A stretch of 64,000 bases of DNA from Gnetum montanum (taxonomy: Eukaryota; Streptophyta; Gnetopsida; Gnetales; Gnetaceae): assembly GCA_015680685.1 (NCBI GenBank), contig MNCI01002996.1, positions 296,019 through 360,018 on the forward strand. Direction: 5' to 3'. Positions 10,650-23,850 of the stretch are shown here, in pieces. The position numbers and the translations under genes are program-made. Each line of letters begins with the position of its first letter. Position 1 is the first letter of the stretch. A model generated the notes under the pieces. It saw nothing but the letters and a program-made list of their open reading frames with translations. It made no database searches and was not told the origin of the DNA.

Positions 10650-10790
10650 TGGTGGTGTTTCAACCACCACACCACCAATAGACACCCCATGGCTGAAGCA
10701 TGAACAGTTACCAATGTCTCATACATGCATGGATCCTACTTGTCCACTTATTAATCCTTGTCACGTGCAAATGTTTAGTCGAGGGGGTTA
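10650..10790 (+). pseudogene. gag: Element B gag, C-terminal remnant
   Basis: It matches the end of the A gag (the CMDP...INP stretch) and, more closely, the minus-strand E copy near 42100-42200. It reads through CATGCATGGATCCTAC and CTTATTAATCCTTGTCA with stops. Only about the last 45 codons survive to the right of D. Confidence 0.55.
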
Positions 10791-12139
10791 AAACCCATTC
10801 TAATCTTCAAGATTCTTAAGTGTTTTTCATCTTTTTGTTTTACAATTTTTTGTCATTTTCCTATTTCTTGAACTAAATTTCCCTATTTTTCTAGTTGTTG
10901 TTTTTATTTTCTTTTGTAATCTCACTTGTGAGTAAGATGATCATGTTGTCCAATGAGGTGAGGTTTTCTCTATGTTGTCAAGTCATAAGGGATTGATTAT
11001 TCAGACATTGAGACCACGAAATCCATCCACCCATTACATTAATAAGAGGTTCTTGCCTTGGTCATAATGGTAATATTTTCCATCATCCAACCTAAAAATA
11101 ACTTCATAATCATTGTGTCTGGATAGAAGAGTGTAGAACCAAGGTAGGAATGTAAAGGATGTGATATCAAGGGGATATGTGGATTTTGTTTGGCCATTTC
11201 TGTATGTTCTACCATGTTGCTGGGGTTGTAACTATATCCTTGTAGATCTAACGAAACATAGAAGTAAAAGCAACTTAAACCAGCACTGAATAAACTTTTG
11301 CAAGTCCCACTAGAAAGACATACCAATGCCTAAAGGTTGGTAGCTTCTTGGAACCCAAAAAAATAAAAGAAGAGAAAAAGGAAAAAAAATATGTAATAAG
11401 TATGCCATAATTAGCTCCTCCCTTAGACTCAATGCCAAGTGATGTTACTCCTCGTGACTCTGTTATTCTTATGGTTGTCTGCCGATGGGATGAAACAATA
11501 CAATGTCACTACAACGTGGTTTGAACTTGGTTTGAATCTTACGAATAAGGACACATGGTTATTTAACCATTAATAACACACAAGGTTTCATTGTGACCAT
11601 GGTACAATGCCTCATGTCTCAATTTCTGCAATCCTTTCTATTGTCCATCACCTCGTTGTCCGGAAAATCATAGCTTGTGGTTTTATGTAACATTGTCTCA
11701 ATTCGGTGGTTTTAACATGTGTGTTTTGTTTCACAAGTATGTGTTGCATTCAATCCCTTTAGTGCCTACAGACACTTTTCAATGTGGTTACACAAGGGCA
11801 TCATAGGCTAGAGTCTGCTTTGGGGAGGATCCACTTGTGTAGCTTTTGTGACCTATACTTATTTAACATAACCATGTCATTTTTTCACCTTCTAAGCACT
11901 TAAATTGTTACATTTTATTATTTTTCTTATCATGAAATTGATTTGTTGCACAACCTCAATTGCAACACCTTTTTCTTGCTCCTTTTAGTATTTTTCATGT
12001 CAATGACTTCATCTTATCATACTTTCAGTGCCTCGAAATAGATTTTTACTTATCCCAGAATGATAAACATAACTTCAAACCTTCCAACCAATCCCAAAGC
12101 TTCAATTTGCATGTTTAGTGACCTCATAAAATGCAAATT
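10791..12139 (+). other. Element B conserved non-coding spacer
   Basis: It has the same islands as the A spacer, for example AGAAAGACATACCAATGCC near 11315 and TCTGCTTTGGGGAGGATCC near 11814. I see no gene in it. Confidence 0.55.
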
Positions 12140-12223
12140 TTTGGACCTTGATGTCATGTAATCGACGTCGGGTCTGACCTGACGTCACGTACCTAATGTT
12201 GGATCTCAAAAAAGCTATATATA
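12140..12223 (+). promoter_or_regulatory. Element B internal promoter of ORF3
   Basis: TATATATA at 12216-12223 is preceded by TGATGTCATGT, ATCGACGTCGG, a perfect TGACGTCA (12180-12187) and CCTAATGTTGGATC. The B LTR U3 has close matches to three of these (TGATGTCAGAT, CAACGTCGGAG, CCCTAATGTTGCAT), also upstream of its TATA box. TGACGTCA is a classical bZIP-type site. Confidence 0.55.
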
Positions 12224-12473
12224 CGTGACCCCTTCAAAACTTGAACTTCATTTTCTCATTTGCTACTAGGGGAGTTGTTGAAATTTTCTCTCATGAGTTA
12301 GAGCTCTATGCATCCATCTTCCACTTGCAATATTTAGCTCTCTAATGCTCCAATTTCATGCCATTCGAATCTATCTAAACTTGAAGTGTTCAACTTAGTT
12401 GTGAGGGGCTACTTGCGTGCAAACCTTGCACCGATTTGGTGAAATTTGCTATTTCCTAGAAGGTATCATAAGG

Positions 12474-12772
12474 GTAAGAATATTAAAAACCTTAAGAATT
12501 ATAATGAAAAATCACTCACATTAATGCCAGAAATCCAATTCTAACCCACAGGTCCACAACCATTATTATATGCAACATATAGCAAAAAAGGAACCAGTTC
12601 TAAAGGGTTGTAAAAGGAGATAGACACTTTTTGGGGGTTTTTCTTGAAGATTTTCCTAACCCTAATATCATATGCATTATGAACTTAATGAACTAAGGTT
12701 ACAAGTAAGGTATAAATCAATTGATGATAACAAACATAACCTTAGTAACACTTGGTTTTTCCTTGATTGCAA
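12474..12772 (+). other. Element B ORF3 leader intron
   Basis: The donor AAGG/GTAAGAAT is strong. The acceptor position reads GATTGCAA before ATGG, so the AG has become AA and would no longer splice at this exact place. The position is conserved with A, F/C and G. Confidence 0.5.
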
Positions 12773-15470
12773 ATGGTCCCAAAAAAAGGTGCCAGGGTGA
12801 ACCCTCGCAGATAATTACTAAGCACCCATCTGGTGGCTATAGCCAGTAAGGTGAACATGTGGAACATGCTAAGCAGGAGGCCCAATCCTTCAGTATTCAC
12901 CAAGAGGCCCCTACTACTGGGATATCAGCCCAAGAAGAGCAATAGAACTACCAACCCCCAAGCAGGAACAACATCTCACGTTACCTCCCAACTACCTTAT
13001 TGCCACCTTGGAAAAGTACACATTGGCTTCAATCATTGTGGAAATCAACTTCTACCCATTTATGGAGTTTGCTCCTGAGGTGATTCAAACATAACTCAAA
13101 GTGTTTCCATTATGGCCTATCTTGTCAAACAATGGAGAATGGTACTTGGGAAAAGTTTATTAATTCTAGCATAATAAGGACAAGGGCACCACTATTAACA
13201 TCTATGGGGTGATCGTCTCTTATTCAGTCAAGGACATTGCTGCAACTCTCAACCTATGCAATGAAAGGGCTAAGGTTGCTCACCTGTCCACCAAATCTAA
13301 CCTTGAAACAAAGAAACTATGGCTAAGACAAGCGTACGGTAAAGAGGGCAAGTCATACAATGAAATGACTCTAGAGGAGAAAACCTACTTAAAGATTGGG
13401 ACGTACCACCTATTTCCCATGAAAGGGCTCAATTGAATCTCCACTTATGCAGCTAACCTTCCCCAATATGACTTCACTAAAATCCAACGATGGTTTGAAG
13501 AAATGATGTCAAGGAAACCAACACTTCCATTTCCCTGCTTAATCAAAAAGCTGTGCAAGCATGCTGGGATTTTGGGATATACTAATGATATCCCTAGGAA
13601 GGCTCAGCATGCCTCCTTCGCTAAACTACTAAAAGCTATAGCACCGAGAAAGGATCTTGGTAAAGAACAAGAAGCAAAGAAGGAGGCAGAGCCACGAATA
13701 GAAATATAAAAAGAGCCTAAATAGCACCCATAGGCATAAGCTCTACCATCGCCACAGGATTATAGGTTTTCGATGAGCCAACTACAGAGGATCACTGAAA
13801 CAATCAACAAGGGAAGCAAGCACAAGGCCAATCTCTTCCAAGTCATGAACGATGTGGTACGGTCCACTGTATTAACTGACCCAACAAGGGAAGAGATCTA
13901 AATACAGTTAGGAGGAGAGGGATCCTAATGGTCATGCCAGATCTTTGGGAACATCGCATCTTTCCAAGTCACATTGGAAACTAGAGAAGATGCCACAGTC
14001 ATGGTACTACAACATGAGGATGTTGCAAGCATAACAAGGTGATTACCAATCATATCCAAGAGTCATTCAATATGCCTATCATGCCCCTGACAAATCTAGC
14101 AGGAACCAGAGATGCACAAATGTTGGCCAGGACCTCAATGACTCATGTGATGCATGAGGACGTGCTTGATCAATTACTGCAAATAGGTCAAGTGATGAAC
14201 ACTCTATTTGACATCCCTAGCAATGTCACTACAACTCAATTAGACCTCATCACCACCAAGGAAAAGTTGGTCATGGCAAAGGTTAGGGTAGAACATGTAG
14301 AAGCCAAAGTACAGAAATTACAAGAAGAGTTGGCTACCTTGCAAGCTGAACGATGGGATCCTACCCATTTTTTTGCACCAGACCAACTAGAATAGTTCAA
14401 GATAGAGGAGCTTGCCAAGCTAACAAAGAAGAGAGTAGATGCTAATCAAGAAAAGAAGATGGCAATTTGGAATGCCTCTATGTCTAATGTGTAATCTCAT
14501 GTGCATAAAAAGGCATTAACCGTTATACAGAAGGAGAACAAGCAACTCGTTGCAAAAAATTCTAAGTCTACCACTATGGAAAAACAAAAGCGCATCCTAG
14601 CAGAAAGCATCCACCAGTTGAGGGAACAACTAGTGAGGGTCAACCAAGATATGAACAGATTCACCTAGGAGAATAGAACCCTCTTCATGGAGAAGGTCTA
14701 CGCTATCCATCAAAAATCAACAATCGAAATTAGCACATGGCAAAACAAGGCAAAAAAGCATGAAAAATTAAAAGAGCACCTCCGTAACCAAGTTAGCATG
14801 TATAAACAAATCAACAAGAAAGAAATCTAGATGGCCAAAGCCCAATCAGCTCCTTATCAGTGTAGAATTCTGAGTGGCCAACTATCTTGGATAGTTATGC
14901 CATGGTCAGACAAGCAAAAGTCAAAAACAAAGACTTGCAAATAGAGGATTTGAAAGAATACATAACGTTGGCTAACCTTAGATATGCCAACCTTGCCATG
15001 CTAACAGTAGGTCATCCCCAAAGTGAGCTGGAGAAATAAGCGATGACCACCTATGCGTTGTATGAGAAAGAGTTTGCGAATAGAAAAGATGCTTTGAAAA
15101 AATTGCAAGTGGCAAACTCAAAGTTAGAGGTGGTCAAAGCTAATTATCAAGGACAAAAAGAGATGGCCTCAAACCTAGCTTAATGATTGAAAAATTATCA
15201 TGAGCTCATAGATAAAGCTAGGGCCTTCAAAGAAGAGCAACGGTAATTGACTGCATGGTATGTAAGGGTGAATCAAATGTTTCTGCAACTACCATGTCCT
15301 TGGGATGTACCAACACTAGTGAACATCGGCACAGTAGCTTGTATGGTACATGATCCAAGGATGAAAGAAGAAAATTATAAGCCTTGCTTAATCGCTACCA
15401 ATTTCAATGACCTGGCAACAAATGGAAGTGGCCGATGGAAGAGCCACCACCACCTTCGAGCACCACATGA
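12773..15470 (+). pseudogene. Element B ORF3: plant-transposon-like domain plus long coiled coil
   Basis: The longest ORF3 copy, about 900 codons with scattered stops and frameshifts. It starts MVPKK. The N-terminal part includes FTKRPLLLGYQPKK, then GTTINIYGVIVSYSVKDI and ATLNLC, a charged segment with KLWLRQAYGKEGKSYNEM, and LPFPCLIKKLCKHAGI. This order resembles the PF20167-type putative plant transposon protein domain. From about 14200 on it is a heptad-rich coiled coil (TTKEKLVMAKVRVEH, VQKLQEELATLQAER, and many Lys/Glu/Gln stretches to 15240). It ends MEEPPPPSSTT-stop, matching the A end EESPPPGTT. No membrane segment is evident, so it does not look like an envelope protein despite the env position. 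Function unknown. Confidence 0.6.
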
Positions 15471-15669
15471 GCTTTCCAATTTTGTTTTTATTTTGTTTTG
15501 TAATAATGTGTCCCATTTTTGTACTGCACCACTGTGGGATGGAAAGAGTTGATTATTTTTTTCATTGTTTGAATTAGTTAATAATCCCATACTTGTCAAA
15601 TATTTTGTAAAGAACTTGTTCCTCATTTTGTTTAACTTGACGACAAGTTTTCATTTAGTCGTGGGGGTA

Positions 15670-16538
15670 TGATGAGTCATCGTTATAAGGCCTTGACATT
15701 GGATACACAAGGTTGGAGCCCTAATGTTGCATACCCAACGTCGGAGCCAATAAGTGATGTCAGATACTTGACATTGCCTCATTTGGGTTTGCCTATAAAT
15801 ATGACACTTGGGCACTTAGATGAGATAGTAGTTACGGAAGTAGAAAGATAGTGTTAGTTTTTAGTTTCTTTCCTTAGAATTGTAATTCCCAGTGCATGCT
15901 CGTAGTGTGATTTTTGTAATCGTACAACACCTTTGTTAAAGTGTGATGTACTTAGACACATTACATGATTGACAATAAAGATCGAGATTACTTCCATCAT
16001 TGCAGCATCCACTTAGATTATTATTGATTTATTTACTGCTTTCTTTAGTTAAATGTTTCAATTTATTGTTATTTACTATTCCTATTATTAAGTAGAATGC
16101 AAATGCCTTAATCACAAGCGTTTAAGTGTAGATACTTGGTAATCCAAAGGTGCATCGTTTGGCACAACCAATGACATATACTTGGCAATCCCAGAAGTAG
16201 TCTCATGAAGTCCAAGATGTGTATGGACAGTTAAGAGTAGATACTCATCACCCATAGGCTAGTTTAGATCTTGCTTTCTATCATTTATTAGTTCAATTGA
16301 TTTATCTCTTTATCATTATTAGGAGTAGCATAGAATCAAGAACAACATCATATGCCTCACTTTAGACTAAACCATATATGACATAGCTACCCCTAGCCCA
16401 AGTGAGAAGATAGTGAACTGCGATCAAAGCATAGCAATCTAGATGCCACAACTAGTCCCATTCATCGAATTCAATCAGATCGTGTGTGAACACTTGTGAT
16501 TTGTATGGTTGGGCATAGGGGTACCTCGTCACTCATCA
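15670..16538 (+). repeat. Element B 3' LTR
   Basis: 869 bp, TGATGAGTCATCG to TCACTCATCA, preceded by TAGTCGTGGGGGTA. The TATA box CTATAAATATG lies near 15796 and AATAAA at 15974-15979. The next bases continue as the U5 side of the C LTR, which places B inside that LTR. Confidence 0.85.
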
Positions 16539-16812
16539 TTAGTTATTCAATTTAATTATTTTATTCTCATTTTATTATAAGAAATTAAGAGAAAATATAA
16601 TAAAAATAATTATAAAAAAACATATCTTATGAGTTAACCATACATACAATTAGACGTGAGTGTGTATTAAAAAGACAATGATTTGCAACTTCATGATTCA
16701 CTATTTAGGAATATCGACTGCTTAGGTAACTAAGTCTACAAAATTCAACTAGATCGTTAGTGAACACCTATGATTCATATGGTTAGGTGTAGCAAATACC
16801 CACCATTCATCA
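16539..16812 (+). repeat. Element C 5' LTR, U5 remnant
   Basis: It aligns base for base with the end of the LTR at 38271-39152: TTAGTTATT, a run of AT-rich sequence, then ATATCTTA, CTTAGGTAACTAAGT, and the terminal ATTCATCA. The U3/R part lies beyond the B insertion, outside the window. Confidence 0.8.
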
Positions 16813-16835
16813 TTGGCATCGTTCCTAGGAACTTA
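16813..16835 (+). promoter_or_regulatory. Element C primer-binding site, decayed
   Basis: TTGGCATCGTTCCTAGGAAC follows the LTR and corresponds to TTGGCGCCGTTGTCGGGGAC at 27050 in F. Most differences are C/T or G/A. Confidence 0.55.
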
Positions 16836-16989
16836 GTTTAGCTAAGTGCGCTAAATATTATTAACTAATGAATTTTTATAAATCATTGTAAGGAAAACAC
16901 AATGAGAGATTATTTATAATAATAATAATAATAATAAAATTATCTCAAGCCACACTTAAGACACATTACTAAAGTGGCTCCTACTCACA

Positions 16990-19455
16990 TGAATGAATCT
17001 CTTTCGCATGAGGACAAATTTAATAGGCAATAGGAGAGGATGTGAAGGAGTACTGGTGAGAAGCCTTAACAACTAAAGGCAATCGATGCCCATTTGAAAC
17101 CCTATTATCTAGACTTCACCTTCATCCTCTATCAAGATGAGTAGTTATATTGGAGAGATAGGGACAATAGCATTGTGTTATCTTTTGATCGATCTATTCT
17201 CATCATGTTCATGACCCCAACTCATGAGACTAGGCATTGAAACAACAAGGCCTAAGTATCAAACAACAGATCAAGTCTTGAGGGATTACCAACCTACATA
17301 AGTGCAGCTCCAAAAGGACAAGCACATGGAGGCTTGCTATGATGCCTCCAAGGATAAACAAATCTCACCACCATTGTTCTTCCAATTGCATAAAGAGGAT
17401 GTTGATTTCTTTTTAGGGCACTATCAATATACAAATTTTCCTTCTTTCTTTGAGGACACCCTTCACTAATGATTGCAATCAACCTTGGAGAACTTTAGTA
17501 TGGAAAGGATGGAGTCCGAAGATCAAAGAACTTTAAAAGAAAAGTCTCCTAGTTATTCATCCAATGACAAAGAAAATGATAAGGAGAAGGATAAAGATAA
17601 GAAAATGGATCAAGACAAGGACCAAAAGAGAAGGACTAGAAGGCATCATTCTCCTAGTCATCCAACTTCACCATCCTCCTCATCATCAAATTATGATAAG
17701 AGGAGCTATGGCAAAGACACAGACAAGGGTGATTGAGATCAAGATGAAGATGATAGGGGATCCCATTGTGATGATAGGAAATAGGATGGGAATCAACACA
17801 GAGAGGGAGAAGAACATCACCAGGAAAGAAGGCAAAGAAAAACTCACCATAGGAGGCATGCTCATAACAAGGGCCATCGTGGCCATAATGATGATGATGA
17901 ACGATTATTGGCCACTCGAAACATGTTGAATGTTTCAAAAGTAGTCAAAATCCCCATTTGGCATCAAAAGGATAGTAGGATCAAAAGGCTAGACATGAAA
18001 AATATCTCCCAATTTGATGGGGGATATAATGCTGATCCACAACATCATCTACAAGCTTTTCATGATGCCTACAACATACAAAACATTGAGCATGAGTGGT
18101 AGAGGCTAAAGTTATACACAATGACACTTATCAAAGAAGAAAAAACTGGCATCAATCTTTGGACCTAGAATCCATTCGTAGATGGAGTACAATGTACTCG
18201 AGAGTGTCTAACCTGATGAAGCAAATCCAAGGATGGAAGCAAGAAAATCATGAATGATTAGATGCAACTCTAGGTACTACTTTCTCTTGTACTGATGCCT
18301 AGGCCATGGATTCTCTTAAAGGTAGTAGCTTCATCATATCATAGATGGGCCCCGAAAGAAATAAGGAAAAGTCTTGGGGTTTATGCTTAAGGAAGAATTT
18401 CTAAAATGCAAGCCCATTAGATTCGAAGGTTGATTGAACATGTGGCAAGAAAGAGAAGAGGAGTTGAAAAAACATGAAAGTGCAAAAGAATATAATAGGG
18501 ACTAATCCATTTGTAAAAAGGAGGTATGTTTCTGTGATTCAAAGAAGGAAGCATCCCTAGATGAAGTGGTACAAAAGAAGACCTTGCTAATACAAAAATC
18601 TATTACTAAAATATCAACTAAGGTAGATAAAATGTGGGACTTCTTAGATGACAAGTTCCAAATTGTGCTTAAAATTATGAAGGAGAAGGTAGAGTAGGTA
18701 AGTAGTGACCAAGACAAAAGGAGAAGGAAAGATACATAAAAGGGTTATCATCAATAAAAAGGTAAGGCTATAACAATCGATGAGGTTGTAGATTTAGAAA
18801 TAGATGATGACAAATGCAATATCTACCAATACGAACATCCCAAATGATGTTTCCCTTTATTTTTGCATTTGTAAGAGTCTAGGATGTATGCCTTGAATTC
18901 AAAATTTGTCAGGAGGTAGCCATCCAGGAGATTGCATTAACAATAAGACAATTATTAGCAACAATTTCACCAAACATAGTATTATCCAAGTGGAGCGCCA
19001 CTTCAACCTCAAGAGCAATATCATCAATGGAAAAATCCATAATCATGGGGGATGCCACTACAATAGCAATATCCTTACTAGCAGCTAGATCCCTATGGAT
19101 ATTATGTCCAGTGACTTGTATCTCCTCATGGTTCTCCAAGTCATACTTCTATCTCATATCATTACATCCTCCCTAAATATTACCAAATTCCTACTCTAAG
19201 AAATGAGTCTCTATCCACTTACCTTCCTTCATATCATTACCTAACTTTGTACTATCTAACACCACTCTCTTACAACCTACTCCACCTATGTAAGGAGAAA
19301 TTATATCATAGCCAAAATAAAGAAATGTCACAAGGGTAATTAATTTACAACTAGATATCCATCCAAGTGGTTCTAATTAGAAGCCTTGGAAAAGGGCTTT
19401 CTTCAAAACTAATAGTCCATAGAAACCCTTGCAAACACTTGTCACTATTAACCTT
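16990..19455 (+). pseudogene. gag: Element C gag, degenerate
   Basis: It parallels the F gag throughout: FTFILYQDE near 17115, a highly charged Ser/Arg/Lys/Asp region at 17500-17900 (DKEKDKDKKMDQDKDQKRR, RRHHSPSHPTSPSSSSS), then HQKDSRIKRLDMKNI and GGYNADPQHHLQAFHDAY at 17955-18080, and a mutated zinc knuckle KCNIYQYEHPK near 18810. Many stops and frameshifts. It ends at 19455, where element G is inserted. The C-terminal piece (RAFFKTNSP-like) is just visible near 19395. Confidence 0.65.
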
Positions 19456-20345
19456 TGATGAGTGGCAAGTACCCCTATGCTCAACCATACGAATCGCTAA
19501 GCGTTCATGTGCAATCTAGTCGAATTCCTTAGACTCTATGTCTTCTAATACAATAGCCTGTAGGAAGTGAACTTGCCCTAATAGTCATTCGTTGTCTTCC
19601 CAATTACACTTGTCATGTACAAAGGTATGGTTAAGTGTAATTAAGGCATATTATTTGTATTATTTTATGTTTTATGTTCTTGGTGCTTTAAAATAGAGAA
19701 ATGAAGTAATTTAATGGCTAATTTAATTTAACTAATTAATTAATCTCTAACTAATCCTAACATAAGTATCCAGTCCCACTTTCTGTACACATCCTAAATG
19801 CATACAATACTACTAGGCTACCAAGCATTAAGCGCTACTGAGATTACCAAGTGTTGTATGTTATGCTCAAAGTGGTCATACTTATGTGTTTAATCTATTT
19901 AGCTTAATTACTTAATTAATAAATTTAAGACTACTTTAGCTTAATTAATTACATAATTAATGAAAATAGTAAATGCAAAAATAAATCATTAATCTATTCC
20001 AAGTGTTGCAATGTTTGATCAAAAGGCCATCCACATTGGTGTGCTCAAGTACAACAATGCTTGAATAAAGATCTGTATACTTTCTGATTCCTACTATGGG
20101 CACTCAAAGAAATATTCTAACCCTCAAATGATGAAGCTACAAGAGCTCTGCTATAGCTATGACTTGACCTCCCATAAACATGGCTGGTGAACACATATTT
20201 ATAGACTTTATTGTGGAGCTATGTCGACAAGGCCTCATAAACATAGCAAACATTACGTCGACACGGCCCTATTGATGAGGCAACACCACATAGACAAGGT
20301 CACATCGACGAGGGCCCGTTAACATGACACTTTGATGCTTCATCA
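19456..20345 (-). repeat. Element G 3' LTR
   Basis: 890 bp. On the plus strand it runs TGATGAGTGGCAAG to GATGCTTCATCA. The minus-strand TATA lies near 20200 (CTATAAATATGTG). U3 has repeated CGTCGACACGGCCC and CATCGACGAGGGCCC type words. The adjoining TACCTCCATGACTGAATG at 20346 is the reverse complement of the plus-strand primer region seen in A and B. Confidence 0.85.
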
Positions 20346-20569
20346 TACCTCCATGACTGAATGAAAACTTGTCCTCAAGTTCTTTTACAAAATTGGAAAG
20401 GTATGGGATTATTAATTGACTCTTAACATAACAAAACTAAGTGCCTAAGTGTACAAATCAACATCATTACAAAAATTAGTGGTGTTCATGACACAAAATT
20501 GAACACCATGACATGACTACTCAAAACTAGACAGCACATCCTCTAATAGCATGAAGATGGTTGAGAAGA

Positions 20570-23400
20570 TCAAATAGTCCCAAGTGATGGAGGCTCCTAA
20601 GGTTCAAAAATACCTTCACTAGCTTCATGTGCATGTGGTGGCAGAGGTGGCTATGGCTACTACCTCTGGTGAAGGGCAAAAACCATTTAATAATGCCTTC
20701 ATCTTCTCCTCCTTGTTCCAGGGATCATTCACAGTCCACGTGGCCTCACTAATGTGGATTGGAATGGGGATATCCCATGGATAGGGCATTATTGGGAACA
20801 TCTCCTTGATGTTGAAAAACCAAGTAGTGAATTATTTACATTCGACATCGAACGCCCTCACTGCATTCTTCAACTCCTGGTAGTCATTCATTCTTTTGGC
20901 CAAGTTCTCGATAGGAGATCTCTAATCAATGTATTTGCTCTTAAGAACCTCGAGTTCAGTGTTTACCACCACAAGCTTTTTCTTGGTGTCCTTATGTGCT
21001 TAAAGTCAACCTCGTATGACAAGTATGAGCTGGCCACCTACTTTTCTAGTTCTAATCGTGATCATCTGATAATCAACATAGCCAGGTTTGCTTACCGAAG
21101 ATTGGCCAACTCCATTTATTCTATCATTTTCTCTATCTACAACTCTTTCAAGTGACTTTCTACTTTATCATACTAATCAATCCAATCAATAATGGGCTAC
21201 CACAATTTTCATCCATGTTGGAGGTGCTAGAGGATCTGATTTACCTTTGCCTTTGCCACTTGAATATGTTTCTCATTTACTTCTTTTTGTAAGCTAACCT
21301 AGTCTCTGTAGTGATCCTTGACTCTCTTAAATTTGAGAGCCTCTGATTTCTAGGCGACTACCTCTATTGCAATCTTTTGGCGAAGGGCACGAACCTCCTC
21401 CATGAAGAGGTTTCTATTCTCATTTGCTAATCTTCTTAACACTATGTTTGCTCTAGCTAATTACTCCTGTTGTTGATGGATAAAATCGATCAACTATTGT
21501 TTATGTGCATCAACATTTTGCAAGTGATGGCTTTTTGTAGCTAGCTACACATTCTCTTAGCAGCTAATATCCAAGGCCTTATGAATCTTATGTTGGATGG
21601 CCTCTGCCAAGGATCGGTAAAACACCGCCATCTCCATTGCACCTTCAACCCCTTTCAACCTAGTGTGAAGTTATTTAAGAACTTCATCTTTTTTTAATTT
21701 TTGGTTGATAAATGCAAGGTCGGAAATATAGGCCCTCAATTCAACAACTTCAGTAGCCAAGCGTTCATTTTGCTCCTTGGCTATTTCAAGTTGCCCTTCC
21801 AAAATGATGTTCTTACCCCTTGCCTCTAGCAGCTCTAACTAGATTTTAGTAATATTATTAAGAAGATTGAAGACATCCAGAAGTGGTTGCCTAATTCCTT
21901 CCAGTTGGTCCAATAGTTGTTCATGTTGTGCTATGCTTAATCTACCACTTATGATCCCTACAGACATATGCACATCTTTAAGTATAGTGACGTCTGGTAC
22001 AAACATCGTAGGTGCATTAAATGTTTTGGTAATTTTATTAGCAACCATCTTTGCTGTTGTTTCTTGCCCTTAGTGTTGCATCACTAGTACTATTGCCTCC
22101 TTACCTTGCTCCAAGCACACTGAGAAGGTCACGGCATTTTTAGAATCTTTGGGAATGGTTGTTGTTCTGAGAGAGATATCGTTACCTTTCTAGCACTAGG
22201 ATTGGGCCTCGCAAACAACTATATTCATTGGGCAGAGAAAATGGATCCACCTCCTTTCATCAGGTTGACTATTCAGGTCACCTCATTTAGCTGGCTCATC
22301 ATTGGCTGGTACATAGATGGGTCTCCACCACTCATGCCTACCCATTGCTCTTACTCGCTCAAGAGTCATTCTTGGTACTCATGCAACCATTGGGATGTTG
22401 CAATGATGTCTAACACAATTTTTCAAGTGGCAGGTGGAGGTGGTGGCTACTGCTCCTCTTCATGAATAGTTGTTGCAGTTGTTTTTTCCTTCATCATCTC
22501 TACCCGATTAGTGGTTGGAGCACATCAAACAACATCATTCATATAGCAGACTATTTCTCCCCTTCAACATAGTTTTCTGATGAGGCATGGGAAGGGGAGT
22601 GTCTCTCTTCCACATTCATTCTCCTCAAACTACTTCTCTATCTCTAGATAGATTAGTTGTTGAAGGTTCATGGAGAATCTCCCACTCAGAGCAACACATG
22701 CACAAGCAGAAAAAGAAGTGATCTTGCTGGGCCTCACCATGGGGCTTAGGTGAAAGGCTGCAATCTTGTAGTGGATAATTTTTACTAGTGTGAGCACATC
22801 ATACTCATTGTGGTTAATACCATAGCACCACTGAAGCCATTCTTTTTGATGTTAGGATCCACCTGCATTAAAATCTCAGTGAGATTCATCCCAATTTCAA
22901 GCAACCCAAGTGCCTTTGCAATGGCCTACACTAAGTAGGACACTAAAATGTCCTTGATTTTGACCATTGAACCAAACTACCTATTGTTCCAAAATAAGAA
23001 CATATTTCCCACATACCACTCCCCACTAGAAGTGATAATTGGCCACATGGAAGAGGTTTTTGGTTGGTCTTGTACCTATTTTGGTGCTTTCTCCAAGAAA
23101 GAGCCAAAGTTTAACTCCTCAAGAACTATTTTTTGGACCTCCCTTGACCTTATTTCATTTACGCAGACCTCCATCAAGGTTACCTCAAGGTTTGCTTGTT
23201 GAGCTGGTGCCTCATCTCAATGGCAATGTTTTATTACTACTAGTAGTTCAAAAATCTGATGAATACATTCCACTTTGGCCTCTTCCTTAAGAATTCCTAT
23301 GGCATGGGTTGCAACTAGTTCTTCTTGGACCTGTTCTTGGCCATTTCTGCCTTGGTTGAGACGATCCTCCTTCCTGCATGTGCTTGCCTTTTGGTGCCAT
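20570..23400 (-). pseudogene. Element G ORF3, degenerate
   Basis: On the minus strand it starts ATGGCACCAAAAGG (MAPKGKHMQEGG) directly after an intron acceptor. Most of 22100-20700 is coiled-coil-like in broken frames. The end reads EP-stop-EPPSLGTI-stop, matching the F/C copy (EP-stop-EPSPLGTI-stop) and the A/B ends. It is about the same length as B ORF3. Stops and frameshifts make it inactive. Confidence 0.55.
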
Positions 23401-23704
23401 CTACGGTCACAACACATCTATGGATTAGTAGATATAATGTGTAACTTCAAATATTTGAATACCTCATCTCATTAGTTAGTTACACTTCGCTACAGTTGGA
23501 TCATGGCAGGTTGATTATTTTATTCTTATTTTATTAATTAATTTTTATTATAAGAGTCACCAAAGCTCATTGGGAGAGTTTAACTTCTATAATTTGGTGT
23601 TTAAATGTTGATCTATTAGTGAAACCTTTGTGGGAGTTAGAAAAGTGGTGAAAACTTTTCAATCAAAAATGGCACATTTGTAGTCCCCATGACTAAGAGC
23701 TTAC
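23401..23704 (-). other. Element G ORF3 leader intron
   Basis: Minus strand: donor AGAG/GTAAGCTC at 23704, acceptor GACCGTAG ending at 23401, directly abutting the ATG. Confidence 0.55.
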
Positions 23705-23850
23705 CTCTAGGAGCTACAAGGTCTAAGAAGCGAGTGATTTGGATAAATAGTTAGGAAGTTATTGGCTCTAGAAGGTTTTAGGCTTTGAAAATTTGAAAAA
23801 CTCCCTTGGCTTTTCTGACCAAATGTGAAAATTTCTAAGGGAGATCATGC

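Larger units (their letters stand above)
10650..16538 (+). mobile_element. Element B: 5'-truncated non-autonomous LTR retrotransposon
   Basis: The right part of an element: gag tail, spacer, internal promoter, ORF3 and 3' LTR. Its 5' part would lie left of the window because D interrupts its gag. Gag passes straight into the spacer, so pol is absent as in A. Its 3' LTR ends inside the 5' LTR of C. Confidence 0.75.

Noticed and set aside
12773-15470. Envelope gene, because of its position between pol/gag and 3' LTR
   Set aside because: No signal peptide or membrane-spanning segment is visible in any copy; the protein is a globular domain plus coiled coil.
15247-15552. 101-residue open frame before the B 3' LTR
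   Set aside because: It overlaps the end of B ORF3; only the frame ending PPPPSSTT matches the other copies.
17564-17938. Overlapping open frames on both strands with Ile/Met-rich or His-rich products
   Set aside because: They are shifted or antisense frames of the charged region of the C gag.
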